Of a stretch of DNA of 64,000 nt, positions 1 to 11,253 are shown piece after piece. The translations under genes and the position numbers were made by a program. The stretch is from Stropharia rugosoannulata (Eukaryota; Basidiomycota; Agaricomycetes; Agaricales; Strophariaceae), in the NCBI GenBank assembly GCA_028532985.1, contig JANCIK010000002.1, positions 4,302,179 through 4,366,178 of the forward strand, given 5' to 3'. How positions within the stretch are numbered: the first letter of the stretch is position 1; each line of letters begins with the position of its first letter. The notes beneath the pieces are model-generated. The model saw only the letters and a list, made by a program, of their open reading frames with translations. It was not told where the DNA came from and did no database searches.

Positions 1-946
1 TCGACAATATTGATTTTCCTTTCTGTGTGTTGTGACTCGCCTCGTGAAGTTCTCGAAACACATTTGAAGAGACTCGGACTCATTTTCAAATGGAAACGTT
101 GACCGCACGTTGACGGTCAGGTTCTGATGTGAGGTATCAAAGTAAAAACATATATAGCATACCACTGCGGACCTCTGTGCTCGTACAGTCTGGATTATGA
201 ATTTTGATCGCATCTCGGGCGTTGTAAGTTTTTCTGATTTGAATACCACCCCGCGTTCAGTATATACACGTAAACTCAGGTGAACCGTGCTGTTGCATTG
301 TGACACTTCCTGACTACTGCGGCCCCGACGACTACGGAGCGGAGGTCCCGCCTGATTAAGTTTACTTGTTCGAATCCTTGAACTTCAAAATTCTGACCAG
401 GTGGCCCCACATTACGTCCAATGGACGGGGGTTTGAGCAGCAAAGTTGGTTTACTTTGGAAACATCGATGCATCATAGCGTTCACTCGCCATTTAGCAAA
501 GCATGTATATTTTCGTTGCAGGTGGCGGTACAATCCAGCCCTTGATGGCATTATGAAGGTACGTGCAATCAGTATGTTTCTCAGTGTCGATCCGGAAGCA
601 GAGCAGATATATGACATCGAAGTTCTGATTTTGATTTCGTATTTTACTTCTACCGCACATGATGCCTGATCTTGAAGCTTGAAATGGTGGCCATGCCAAG
701 TACATTTTCACGAGAAACGAAACATGTACAAGAGTAAGTTATTTCGGCTCATACATAACTGGACTTTCTTTCATTTCAAAATTTATTAAGATATCATTAA
801 CATTACTTGAAGCGTCCGAGGCGCAGAGATAACAAGCCGGCGACATAGTAATTTGTACAACAGATATGTTATTCGGACAAGATAAATCTCATACAAAATA
901 TGTTACATAGATATCTGGTTACGCTGTTGTAGATCCCGTATATAGC
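1..946. other. left-edge stretch, no gene recognised
   Basis: Short open frames of 60-113 codons on both strands overlap each other at 276-711. None has a recognisable domain, a signal peptide or convincing splice sites. I see no repeat or RNA gene here. Confidence 0.5.
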
Positions 947-1326
947 TTAGAAGACAGAGACGCTCTGCCAGTTGAATCTGTGAATGGTCATTAGCATTGG
1001 GCCTTTGGATTAAAAATAGTGAGAAGGGCTTACCCAGCAGGAGCGGTGGCGCATCCAGATCCAGAGCCGCGGGTCAAGCTGGAGCCGTTGGTGCACGAGT
1101 CGTGACCGCCGCCAGAGACAAAGAAGTTGATGCTCTTGGGGACACCAGAGTAGCTGATCGACTTGAACGAGTTGCCGCCGAGGGTAAGGCAGGTGTTGGC
1201 GTTCACGGTGTGAGTTCCGCCGTTGGAGCCAGAGCAGTCAGCACCGTTGAAGAGGGTGACGGTGGCAGCCATGGCCTGGGAGGCGGCGACGAGGGCGGTG
1301 GCAAGGAAGACGGTCTTGAACTGCAT
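947..1326 (-). CDS. small secreted 4-cysteine protein, copy 1
   Basis: Two exons, 1034-1326 and 947-977, joined by a 56-nt GTAAGC...CAG intron with a CTAAT branch site; 107 aa. Residues 1-20 form a clear signal peptide (MQFKTVFLATALVAASQAMA). The mature ~87 aa is rich in Gly, Ser, Thr and Asn, with four cysteines (31, 46, 78, 92) that could form two disulfides, and it ends FNWQSVSVF. A further intron lies in the 5' UTR (about 1338-1391), just before the start. The product is secreted and of unknown function. The short beta-rich pattern (VTLFNGADCSG...) is loosely reminiscent of betagamma-crystallin-like small fungal proteins, which is a guess. It forms a divergent pair with copy 2 at 4080. 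The deduced protein is identical to copy 4, 11.6 kb away. Confidence 0.9.
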
Positions 1327-1442
1327 GATGAAACTGGCTGAAGTAGATATTAGCTGTATGTATGTAACTCAGGCGGAAGAGAATTGCTAACCTGATCGAC
1401 TGGAGGCAGAGGAGCTGAAGAAATTAGCAGTATGCAGTTTGG

Positions 1443-1450
1443 TATTTATA
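1443..1450 (-). promoter_or_regulatory. TATA box of secreted-protein copy 1
   Basis: TATAAATA on the minus strand, about 120 nt upstream of the start codon. A TATA-like element sits at the same distance in the other three copies. Confidence 0.6.
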
Positions 1451-2270
1451 CGATTTTTCGTCTCGTTGACTGACGGTGGACTTCGTGAAAAGGTCCCCCA
1501 ACCTCAGCGACCAGAGCGGCCATTTGTAGCGCCAAGGATATCTAATTCCATCAATTGAACTGCATAGCGCAGCTGATCAAACCGTTGGGCTTCGCGGCGA
1601 GAACGTCTCTTCTTACATACAGCTGCTTAATGGCATTGTTTCCATATGTTTACCCATTGGCCTCACATTTGAAGGCATACTACTACGAACGTCGCTACTA
1701 GCAGAGTCTACGCTGGCAGAGTCTACGCATCTTGTGCGATTTGTGTACTACACCACTTGACATCTCAGCAAGTAAAAGTATGGGCGCCTGTTCTGCTCCA
1801 CCCGGATACTACTTTGTCCCAATTCCAATTCTATCCGAGCACCTATGTAGATCGTGGCATCTGGACAAGCTTGACGGATTCCCACGATATTGCCAAGGCG
1901 GGTCTGTCCTTGTGGGAGAACATATGCTAGGGTACGTACACCTCCGTCCAAGAACCGTCAAGAGCGGATGTATCACTTCTGATACTTCTAATGCAGCACA
2001 TAACGATAGAACACAAATATATCATTTGTAAATTGAGCCTAATTACGCTCACAAAGCTATGTACAACGACTGACGATTTGCTTACTAAATCATTTGCCTG
2101 TGAACACAACGATACATGTACGTGGAGTAGAAAATAATTATCGAGATAATAACATGACTAGACTAGACAATGAGATACTGTTCTCATATAAATTGAATAT
2201 TTAAGATCATGAAAACCATCTTCAACAAGAAAAAATCATACCAAAGTTTGAGATGGCCGGACCTCGGGGA

Positions 2271-2357
2271 TATGGAAACCAAGACGGTCGAGCTGCCAAG
2301 TACACCGTAAAGCTCTTGCCAAATACACCCGGCATTGCGAGCCGTAATCGCTTGGCA
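2271..2357 (+). repeat. left arm of long inverted repeat
   Basis: Bases 2271-2344 match the reverse complement of 3168-3241 with only two mismatches over 74 nt. After a six-base mismatched patch the match resumes for CTTGGCA at 2351-2357. The arms bracket an AT-rich ~800 bp core with no convincing gene, inside the divergent intergenic region of secreted-protein copies 1 and 2. This looks like a non-autonomous inverted-repeat DNA element or a foldback; no flanking target-site duplication is obvious. Confidence 0.75.
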
Positions 2358-3154
2358 GCCTCAGACACCGACCACCCATGTACACTTTAATGCACACTTT
2401 AGGCATGCATTTAACATTACTTGACTGTTATATAAATGCACAATATGCACAATTTGTGTTGAATGAGGTCAAACGCGCAGTCGAATGCATATGCAAAGTG
2501 TACACTTGCACGACTGACCGTATCGGAAACAAATATGGGGAGTCAGACAAGCAACCAGACTTTATAATAGATGTTGGAAGGAGATGGCTTGCTCATATCA
2601 TTAAATAGCGGCGAAAAACTACCTTGATCGTGGATTGTAAGTGTAGTGCCTGCAGTAGAAACCAAAATTGCTACAGTACTAGATATTGTATTAGGTGAAC
2701 CAACTTCAACCAAGTAAGCATTAGATAAAGCTAAGATAAATGGAGGGTTAACAGCGTAGACTTCGGATAGAAAGTAGTGGACTGTGGTACTTACGAGATA
2801 GTTGCAACAATAGGCTAAGGGCCCGCGAATTTAAATTTACTTCACTTAGAAGTTTTAGGGACCAAAGATCAAGAAATTGCTCTTGCATCCTAACTCCTTG
2901 GTGCGTAGCATACTTAGTTTCCCGTGACACATTACCCGACGCACAGATGCGCGCGCTTTTGGCACGCTTCCACAGTGAGCATCAACGGCAAGGGCTTCGC
3001 AACTGCCAGTGTGAATGCCTTTGGTATATTGAACTCGTGAGTATTTGTGACAGGCTACGTTGTGTATCTACCGCTACAGAGCATATAGGTATTAGATTAT
3101 TTACAGTCCACATAATATATGTACTTAGTAGTAGATGTACCCGGTGTCCTACAA

Positions 3155-3241
3155 TGCCAAGTGCACACGGCTCGCGATGCCGGGTGTATTTGGCAAGAGC
3201 TTTACGGTGTACTTGGCAGCTCGACCGTTTTGGTTTCCATA
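3155..3241 (-). repeat. right arm of long inverted repeat
   Basis: Reverse complement of 2271-2357. The outermost bases of the pair are 2271 and 3241, giving a 971-bp unit. Confidence 0.75.
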
Positions 3242-3955
3242 CGGGGAACCCTTTGCACGCTTTACCGAGCGCCAAGATAAACTCGACTTACGTAGTACAT
3301 CATCGACATAATTCACAGAAAAGAATTGAGGTACTTCTGAAAACATAGAAAAATGGCCAAGTTAGGTGGAACAGAGCTCCTGAAAGAGATATGTACCATT
3401 GAACTGTTTTGTATTTCAAAACATCGACTATGACTTTCAAACGAATATACTGTATGTAACTCATGTGTACGTCCTCCGAGCTGACCAAGAGTGCCGGAGC
3501 TCACAGGCCGTAGATATGTGACTAAAGCTTTGATGTCCGGACAGAGCGCGACCGTGCAGCCCAAGTCTGCCCAAGTGCGGCCAGGTGCACCAATACTGAG
3601 CAACGATTAACCGTGATCGCTAAGAAGCGCCCAGGGTGTCTCCGGCTGGCAAATTGGAAATGGTAAATCCAATGTCCAACGCGGAAGCAATTCGTACGGA
3701 CTGCCATGATCTGTATACATACATACACTGGTATACATCGTTTTCTGTAAATCGGGGGCACCTCCACAGTATCACCCAAGTGAATCCCCGTTTGATTAGG
3801 TGTATTGAGCAATGGAATCTTGTGATAAAAATAATATTTGCGCCCTTGGCACGGGGGCTAGCCACCTATGCACGCGCAGTAACTAACATGGCAGGACCCA
3901 CCTGTTAGGACTTCGACGTTTAGAACTAGTGAATCCATGTAGCGCGGCAGAAACG

Positions 3956-3963
3956 CATAAATA
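3956..3963 (+). promoter_or_regulatory. TATA-like box of secreted-protein copy 2
   Basis: CATAAATA about 120 nt upstream of the start at 4080. It is followed by a conserved leader that contains a 55-nt 5' UTR intron (4014-4068, GTTAGC...CTTCAG). Confidence 0.5.
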
Positions 3964-4079
3964 GGAGACGCTCTTTTAATATTTCCTCAGCTCCTCTGCA
4001 TCCAGTCGACCAGGTTAGCAATTCTCTTCTGCCTCGAGTTACATACATACAGCTAATATCTACTTCAGCCAGTTTCATC

Positions 4080-4460
4080 ATGCAGTTCAAGACCGTCTTC
4101 CTTGCCACCGCCCTCGTCGCCGCCTCCCAGGCCATGGCTGCCACCGTCACCCTCTTCAACGGTGCTGACTGCTCTGGCTCCAACGGCGGAACTCACACCG
4201 TGAACGCCAACACCTGCCTTACCCTCGGCGGCAATTCGTTCAAATCGATCAGCTACTCTGGTGTCCCCAGCCGCATCAACTTCTTCGTCTCTGGTGGTGG
4301 TCACGACTCGTGCACCAACGGCTCCAGCTTGACCCGCGGAGCCGGCTCTGGCTGCGCTACCGCCCCTGCTGGGTAAGCCTTTCTTACTGACTTCTACTAC
4401 AAAGCGCTGATGCTAATGACTCTTCTCAGATTCAACTGGCAGAGCGTCTCTGTCTTCTAA
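4080..4460 (+). CDS. small secreted 4-cysteine protein, copy 2
   Basis: Exons 4080-4372 and 4430-4460; 107 aa with the same signal peptide, four cysteines and FNWQSVSVF end as copy 1. It differs from copies 1 and 4 at a few mature-protein positions (SRINFF in place of KSINFF, GAGSG in place of GSGSG). The 5' UTR intron (4014-4068), the coding intron and the leader are all conserved between copies, so the duplicated unit includes the promoter-proximal region. The gene points away from copy 1 across 2.75 kb that contains the inverted repeat. Function unknown; an effector-like or wall-associated role is only inferred from secretion and cysteine content. Confidence 0.9.
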
Positions 4461-4787
4461 ACAATCTACTATGATATGTAAAGTACGAGTGTATTCTGTA
4501 TGAACGATAGGGATGTATGGTGTTGTACTTTGAATCTAAATGTAACGTTTAGAAAATCGGAAGCTTCAAAGGTCTACTTGTTTTACGCGTCCTCTATTTA
4601 AAATCCCATGTTGTGCCCTGCACCGTACATGGCGTACGCACTAATAGTATAAGTCAGTAGCCGGTATAGCAGTACCACTACTCACCACCTCTTGTTACCT
4701 GTATATTGTAGCCTATATAAAAATTCAATGTAATTATTAATAAAAAAGAATTCGGTAGAAATACAAAAGTTGAAAGTGCAAAAATAA

Positions 4788-4869
4788 TGACCGAGACAGG
4801 GGTCGAACCTGCAATCTCCTGATGCGCTCTGAGTCGTAGTCAGACGCGATGCCATTTCGCCACACGGCC
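4788..4869 (-). tRNA. tRNA-Arg (anticodon ACG) with ~10-nt intron
   Basis: Read on the minus strand: a 7-bp acceptor stem (GGCCGTG with CTCGGTC, one U-U mismatch), a D arm GCG/CGC, an anticodon loop CTACGA giving ACG at positions 34-36, a 5-nt variable loop AGATT, and a T arm GCAGG-TTCGACC-CCTGT. The anticodon stem closes properly only if about 10 nt (CTCAGAGCGC) after position 37 are removed as a canonical-position intron. That leaves a 72-nt mature tRNA. The anticodon is firm; the intron is inferred from stem pairing. Confidence 0.85.
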
Positions 4870-7023
4870 ATGTCATTTACGTAACATGTTGCGGTCAAGA
4901 CGGCCCGCCTTGGGCGCGTATCTATCATGACTAACCGCGGTTTGTGGAGTGCGAATCATTATCATTTCTTGTCGTTAAGGTTTTGCCTTACGTTGAGATA
5001 AGTACACTATTGAGTGGAAGATAGGACGATTTCAAGATAATATGAGTTGTTTAAAGAAAACAAACATACATAAACGAGTAGACTTTCTGTTCTCTGATGG
5101 TTGCTACTGACAAATAAAGAAATGGATCGCAAAGGCAGGTTTTCGTCGGCGTTGATATGTCCGTTCAGAATTGAAACTGAAGCCTAACAAGTACTTGATC
5201 AGAGCAGAGTAGAACAATAAAGACCGTGGCGCAATCATTCATCTTCTTTGCATTAATCATTCCAAAGTTGACTTGTCTGCCTACCGCATAACTGAAGAGG
5301 CTTGATCTCCTCTATGCGGCAGAGGTAGTGTGCCGCCGGGAGTCAGTTTCAAACAGAGTTTAGGTGACAGCTGGATAAGCGAAAGTCGCATGCATACTCC
5401 TTCCGGTAGAACATTATGTGGATACGAGCAGATAGATGTGAGCGAAGTGAATGGTCGCCGTTGCGCAGTATCACCATCGCTTAATGATTCCAATGCTCTA
5501 TTGCCATGCGTCGCTAATTTCATGTTGGAATCTGCTATGGTAAAATAGGAAATGGCCGTACTGTGGCCTATGCACAGTGGAACACCAAAATAGCCGCGTT
5601 AAGTGAATGGCAGATGGATGATTCCTGCAATCCGTGAAGAGCGTGGGAGGTGTACGCAATGTAGTAGGTGTGTCTCCACGGCCTTATTTTTGCGACTGCA
5701 TAACTTAGTCGAGGTCATGAGTCGCGACGCAAATTCGCAGGACCGCGCTAACGGGCCCTGGATTCGCGGGAGTATGCAAATCAGGGAAGAGTCGCTAGAG
5801 TCGGAGCATTGTAGGCTATCACAGTACTCAGGAGGTCTACTCCCAATTGTAGAAAGGCCGGTCAAGCTAAGCACACAAAATCAATGCTAACGTCGGTCGT
5901 ATCGCACTCTACCACTCTCCGCGGAGCATTGCGTTGCACCGCGATAAATATACTCTGCACCCACCGAGTGAAAGATATAGCAGAAACATGTATGGTCTGA
6001 TACATATCCAGTATCCAGATATCTAATCTTCACCTCCGTCTTCCCCACACACGCAGTCTGGGGCCGTCAGGCGTCTTCCTTATCCGACGCTTCCGGCGCG
6101 CAAGCCTCCCCAATCAATCTACATCCTCGCGATCTGAGCATATGACGCCACTGTATCTCCCGTCTCCGCATGGTCTATCAGTCAGGGCAGGCTTTACATC
6201 TCGTCGCAGCTGTCTATTCTTGCAGGTGGCTCTCATACAGTGCCGAATGAATGTCTATTCCATCAATATGCTGTCTTTCTCCCGCCGGCGGCGGAGGGCT
6301 CAGGGTCCAGGACCATAAATAGACGATCGGCGGACCCTGCATCTTGGCCGAGGCGGGGAAGGCACGTTCTCCCACCTTCAGGGGAGACGCGCAGAGGTGG
6401 GCAAGACGGTTTTAAACGATTGCCATGAGATCCCTGATGAAATGTGGAAGATACGCAGCGGATGCATTAGAACCGTCGGCACAGAACCTTTGCTTTGGGT
6501 TGCAATGGAAATAGACATTCGTTTTGACCCATTTCGCACCTCCAGATATGGCTGAAATACCCGCCGAAAGAAAACGGTTTGTGGAAATAGATATGCAGGT
6601 ACTTAATACGTTTTGAGACGACTCTCATTAGAACAAAGTAACCAATCTGATGTAAAGCGCGACAGAACAAAGGGGTGAGCGCAGCCGCATACCGCTGGCG
6701 CACGTAAAAATAAGACGGGAATACTATGGAAAACAGTAAATACGATACGCTACGAGGAATTCAAGACTGTAATCTACGATGGAGAGAATATGCAAATGCA
6801 TCTGTATATGTATGGATGTACGGTTGTATGTAGGTGTCATGACGTCATAATACATTGGAGGATGCGAGATGATGTACGAGATAATCCTTTAGGTTGGCGA
6901 GGGCAGGGGTTGTACAGGCCCCAAGCGTAAGGTGCGACGAAAGCAGGACATACAAAAACGTCTGTCTGGGGCATCCATAAGTCGTAAACGAGCAAACATA
7001 ATCAACAACAGTCTTCCAGACGT
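4870..7023. other. intergenic stretch, no gene supported
   Basis: Open frames at 5281-5548, 5603-5890 and 6240-6428 have no recognisable domain or signal peptide, and no splice extension I could justify. The segment around 6060-6430 is GC-richer than its surroundings and could be an old gene remnant. A CRE-like ACGTCA lies near 6840. Confidence 0.4.
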
Positions 7024-9477
7024 CTATGCGCGTCCCTTGGGGGCGGTCTTGGAGAACAGTTTCGCCTTTTCGATAGCAGCGTTACTCTGCTTGATCAGGT
7101 TCTTCTTGTAGTCCGTGATGGTGATGTCCTTCTTCGTCAGGTTGATGATCGTCTTGTTCGCAACCTCCCAGAGGTCCTCAGCGACCTGGCTGATAAGACC
7201 TAAGAAGCGACATAGCGTAAATAATTTGTCCCTCAGGTGGCATAAAGACAGTGAACTCACGGAAGTCGTGGGACACGATAACAACTCCTCCCTCGAACTC
7301 TTTGATCGCGCGTGCGAGAGCATCGATAGACTCCATGTCCAAATGATTCGTCGGCTCGTCGAGCAGGAGGATGTGCGGGTGCTCCATCGCAAGCTGGGCG
7401 AAGACAACACTAAGGGGATCACATCAGTACTGGCTAATAAACAGGTCGTCAATTCGCATCGCTTTGTTGTCCCTTGAACGCTGATAACACCCCATAACAA
7501 TCATGGGGAGGGCAGGCAAGCCTGGGGAAGTAATGGGGATGCGGGGATGTATACGGGGACAATCAAACGCTGCATAGTGGTGACATAACTCACCGATTCC
7601 GCAGACCGTCACTCAGTTGCTTGATAGGCGCCGTCTGATGTGCTCCGCTCAGACCGAAGCGTCCAAGCTGTGCTCTCCATGCCATGACGTCCTTCTCGGG
7701 GTACTTCTCGGAGAACAGGCTCTGGAAGTACTCTATCGGAGACTTCTCGTACGGCAGCTGGTCCGCACTGTGCTGAGAGTACTTCGCGAGCTTGAGGGAG
7801 ACGTGCTTCGAGATGGTACCGTGCGATGGTTGGAGGGCGCCAGTGATGAGGTGAAGAAGGGTCGACTTTCCGGTTCCGTTGGCTCCGAGAATAGCGATAC
7901 GTGAGTCCATACTAGAGAAAAAGTGAAGTTGTTAGTTATATCCTTTAAGGCAGGGATCCAACTAATCCGCAAGGAGATTTTGAACTTACTCGATACCAAA
8001 CGAGATATGCTCATACAAGTAATCTTCCTTCTTCCCCGAGTACGCAAATGCTACGTCGTCAAATGCAATGATAGGTGGGGGAAGCCTGTGCACGTCCTCA
8101 AAGTTGAACCTGGGATGATTGATATTAGTTAAAGAAGAGCGTGGAAATAAGGGGAGACATACCGGAGTGCTTTGCCGACTTCGACTTTCTCTATGAGACC
8201 TGCAGCCTCCATCTTGTCGATAATCTTCTGTTTCGACTTGGCCTGACGCACAAGATTGGCGTATGTACCCGCAGAAGCGATGAACCTATCAAGGAATAAA
8301 GGTCAGTATTAAAAAAACGTGTGCTTTGATTAATACACGTACTTCTTGATATGGGCGATTTCCTCTTGCTGCTTGTGATACGCCTTCATCTGGTTCACCT
8401 CGTTCTCGGCCTTGGTCTTCACGTACGTCGAGTAGTTACCAGCGTAGTACACCAACTTCTTCTTGTTTGTCAAGTCCATGATGTTGGTGCAGACGGAGTC
8501 CATGAAATCCTGCGAGTGACTGGTGATAACTAGGATGTGATTGTAGGTCGACAAGTAAGCCTCAAGCCAGACAACAGCGCCGAGATCCAAGTGATTCGTA
8601 GGTTCATCGAGGAGCAAGAGATGAGGTTTAATGAACAGTGCACGAGCGAGAGCGACACGCATTCTCCATCCACCAGACATGTCTTTGGTCGGCTTCTTCA
8701 TCATCGTCTGGCTGAAACCCAAACCGTGCAAGATTGAACCGGCTTTGGTCTCGAATGTGTTAGGGTCGAGCTCCTCCAGCTCTTCGTAGGCCATATCAAG
8801 AGCCTGCTCGTCAACATCATCTGCAATAGATAGCTCTTCGATGTATGCCTCGAGGCGGGCCACCTTGGCCTTGGCAGAGGCGACGATGAAATCAACGGCG
8901 TTGACATCTGACGGTTCAGCCTCGCCGCGGACGATGTAGATATCAATGTGAGGTGGAATTTCGATGTCGCGCTCCGCAATGGATTGCAGGAAAGTCGACT
9001 GCAGAAAAAGATATAAGTGATATGCGGGAAGCACGGAGTTAAAGACGTACCTTTCCTGAACCATTCTCCCCAAGCAACCCGTACCGCTGACCGTAATTGA
9101 GCGCAATCTCGGCACCCTCAATGAGGAGTCGTCCGTGGAAGGACAGCGTAAACTGGTCGATCTTGATATCTCGACTTTTGGGGTCACTGACGAGTACTCC
9201 TGCTGCACTCCTATTGACGGGTTAAGACGAGCTCAAACAGACGACATAGAACGCACCTGTCAGTCGCAAGGTTGAGTCTGGCCATGCTCGACAAGTCCTC
9301 CTGGCTTCCCGACTTGGAGTTCATCCCGCTCATGCTCGTAAGTGGTGTGCTTGCACCGTTGATGGAGCCCGCGGGGGTAGAGTTGGATGGCGAGTCATCG
9401 CCGGTGTTGGTACCGCCTGCGTTCTTCTTTGCGGCCTTCTCAGCGAGACGCTTTTGTTTTGAGGCAGAGGGGGCCAT
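7024..9477 (-). CDS. ARB1: ABCF-type ATPase, ARB1/ABCF2 (ribosome biogenesis)
   Basis: Eight exons: 9257-9477, 9051-9210, 8343-8998, 8163-8285, 7990-8109, 7594-7911, 7261-7409 and 7024-7199; 640 aa. It is a soluble twin-ABC protein without membrane segments. The N-terminus is Lys/Ala-rich. First Walker A is GENGSGKS (about 121-128), followed by MSGGWRMR and [11 protein letters not shown]. Second Walker A is GANGTGKS (436-443), with signature LSDGLRNR and a second [11 protein letters not shown]. That order and the LSDGLRNR signature match yeast Arb1 and animal ABCF2, which act in 40S/60S maturation and export. Length is close to yeast Arb1 (about 610 aa). All junctions keep frame. An expressed core gene, intact; confident assignment. 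Confidence 0.95.
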
Positions 9478-10750
9478 GGTGGTTTTGTGTAGGATCGATG
9501 GATGTGATCGCTGGATGGATTGCGGCACAAAAATTTCGATAAGATGTCATGACTAAGCAGTGGCTGTGCAACGGGCCCCACTCATATTCCCCACATTTCA
9601 AAGTGACGTCGGCTTCCACGCTCAGTTCATGCACTCATCCTCGCCCTCAGACCTCAATATCATGCATCATTCTTTACCTCAACTCACTCTCGAATTGTCT
9701 TACTTCAATCTGGAATAGGCTCTATCTAGAAGGGAAACACATCGTCACTGGCCAACCGGAGTCTCGGACCCAGACTGCTCGTTGTTGCGCTGAATCTCAT
9801 GTTGGGGCTGCCTGCGTGCGGTATCTCCCTCGGAGAACATGTTTTTCCTGAGCGGTTGATGAGAACTATCAAGGGGTTCTGGCCGCGACTCTTTGGCGAG
9901 TCTTCACCTACATGGGATATGTCCCCAAACCTGTTGTTTATGAACGTTTCTCAGTCGTTCCCATCGCATTATGCAACATTCCGCTTGTCTTTGTGATGGA
10001 CATCACGCTGGTCTGTGGCAATGATATCTCGAATGAACGTTTACTCGGTTTCTGCCTCATGTCCCTGCTCCAGGTCGATCAGACGGTGCGGAGGTAGAAA
10101 CCTGATTAAAATTATCTCGCAAACGACTTTGGCGGTGACAGAAAATGTCGAACTACTAACGACTCTATTCAGTTCTATGTATCACTATTTGGTGCAGGAA
10201 ATACAGACACAAGTGCTTTCATGTCACTACAACCTCCTTGAATATGCCCACCTAGGATAATATAGTTCCTATCACTCCAGATTCTAGCCTGACGTTCGCG
10301 GAAGATTACCGTCACAATTATCTGCAATTTCCCAAATAAGTAATTGACTTCCTCGACGCACATACCGTAAATTACCGCGCCTGCCGAAGATCTAAGAATA
10401 GCCTTATGGGAACACAGACAACTAAACGCCCACAAACTTCATGCTGGGCACAATTGCTGGTACATAGCGGTACCTCTCCAGCAGTACCAATGTAATCTCT
10501 CATGTTGAAGCGCTAGGATTTGCCAGTAGGTGTTCAAATTTGTGTGCAGTGTAATGTAACTAAAATGTATATCGAAATATATTAAAATATTGCTCATATT
10601 GAAGACCTCTCATACGAAACAAACAGCGATTCACTCGGCTGGCACACATGAAAGAATGAAATGTACAACAGATTTATTTTTTCGTTAACAGAACAATCGT
10701 ATAGTACATGTCATGTAATGAATCCTTTCAAAACTAATAATGGTCACAAT
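9478..10750. other. intergenic stretch, no gene supported
   Basis: Contains the ARB1 promoter side and several short overlapping frames (9549-10260) without domain, signal peptide or plausible splicing. Nothing else recognised. Confidence 0.5.
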
Positions 10751-11128
10751 TTAGAAGACAGAGACGCTCTGCCAGTTGAATCTGTGAATGGCCGTTAACA
10801 TTGGACATCTGGATTAAATTTTTTTGAGAAGGGCTTACCCAGCAGGAGCGGTGGCGCATCCAGATCCAGAGCCGCGGGTCAAGCTGGAGCCGTTGGTGCA
10901 CGAGTCGTGACCTCCACCAGAGACGAAGAAGTTGATGCGGTTAGGAACACCGGAGTAGCTGATCGACTTGTACGAGCTCGACCCAAGGGTGAGGCAGGTG
11001 TTGGTGTTGACGGTGTGAGTTCCACCGTTGGAGCCAGAGCAGTCAGCACCGTTGAAGAGGGTGACGGTGGCAGCCATGGCCTGGGAAGCGGCGAGCGCGA
11101 CGGCAACGAATACGGTCTTGAATTGCAT
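10751..11128 (-). CDS. small secreted 4-cysteine protein, copy 3
   Basis: Exons 10839-11128 and 10751-10781; 106 aa. This is the most diverged of the four copies: the signal peptide is MQFKTVFVAVALAASQAMA, with NTNTC, GSSSYKS and NRINFF in the mature part. The four cysteines and the FNWQSVSVF end are kept. A 5' UTR intron is again present (about 11146-11195, GTCAGC...TACAG). It is divergent from copy 4 across 1.84 kb, the same head-to-head arrangement as copies 1 and 2, so the pair was probably duplicated as a unit. Secreted, function unknown. Confidence 0.9.
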
Positions 11129-11245
11129 CGTGAAGGTTTAGCTGGCTGTAGAACAAATTAGTATGTAGAATTGGTCTAGAGAAGGACAGCTGACCTTATC
11201 GACTGCAGGAAGAGGAGCTGAGGGGTAGTAGTCTAGGACGTGTGG

Positions 11246-11253
11246 TATTTATA
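11246..11253 (-). promoter_or_regulatory. TATA-like box of secreted-protein copy 3
   Basis: TATAAATA read on the minus strand about 120 nt upstream of the start codon, as in the sister copies. Confidence 0.55.

Noticed and set aside
997..1341. 114-codon plus-strand frame over secreted-protein copy 1 (and like frames over copies 2-4)
   Set aside because: Antisense shadow of the four-copy gene; Gly/Val/Arg composition comes from the opposite strand, and the splice sites and signal peptide belong to the sense frame.
4682..4928. Two minus-strand frames reading MAVWRNGIASDYDSE
   Set aside because: These are conceptual translations of the tRNA-Arg gene.
6060..6430. A GGSHTV reading near 6225 resembling the proximal histidine motif of class II peroxidases
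   Set aside because: No distal histidine motif, calcium loop or continuing frame on either side; six residues are not enough.
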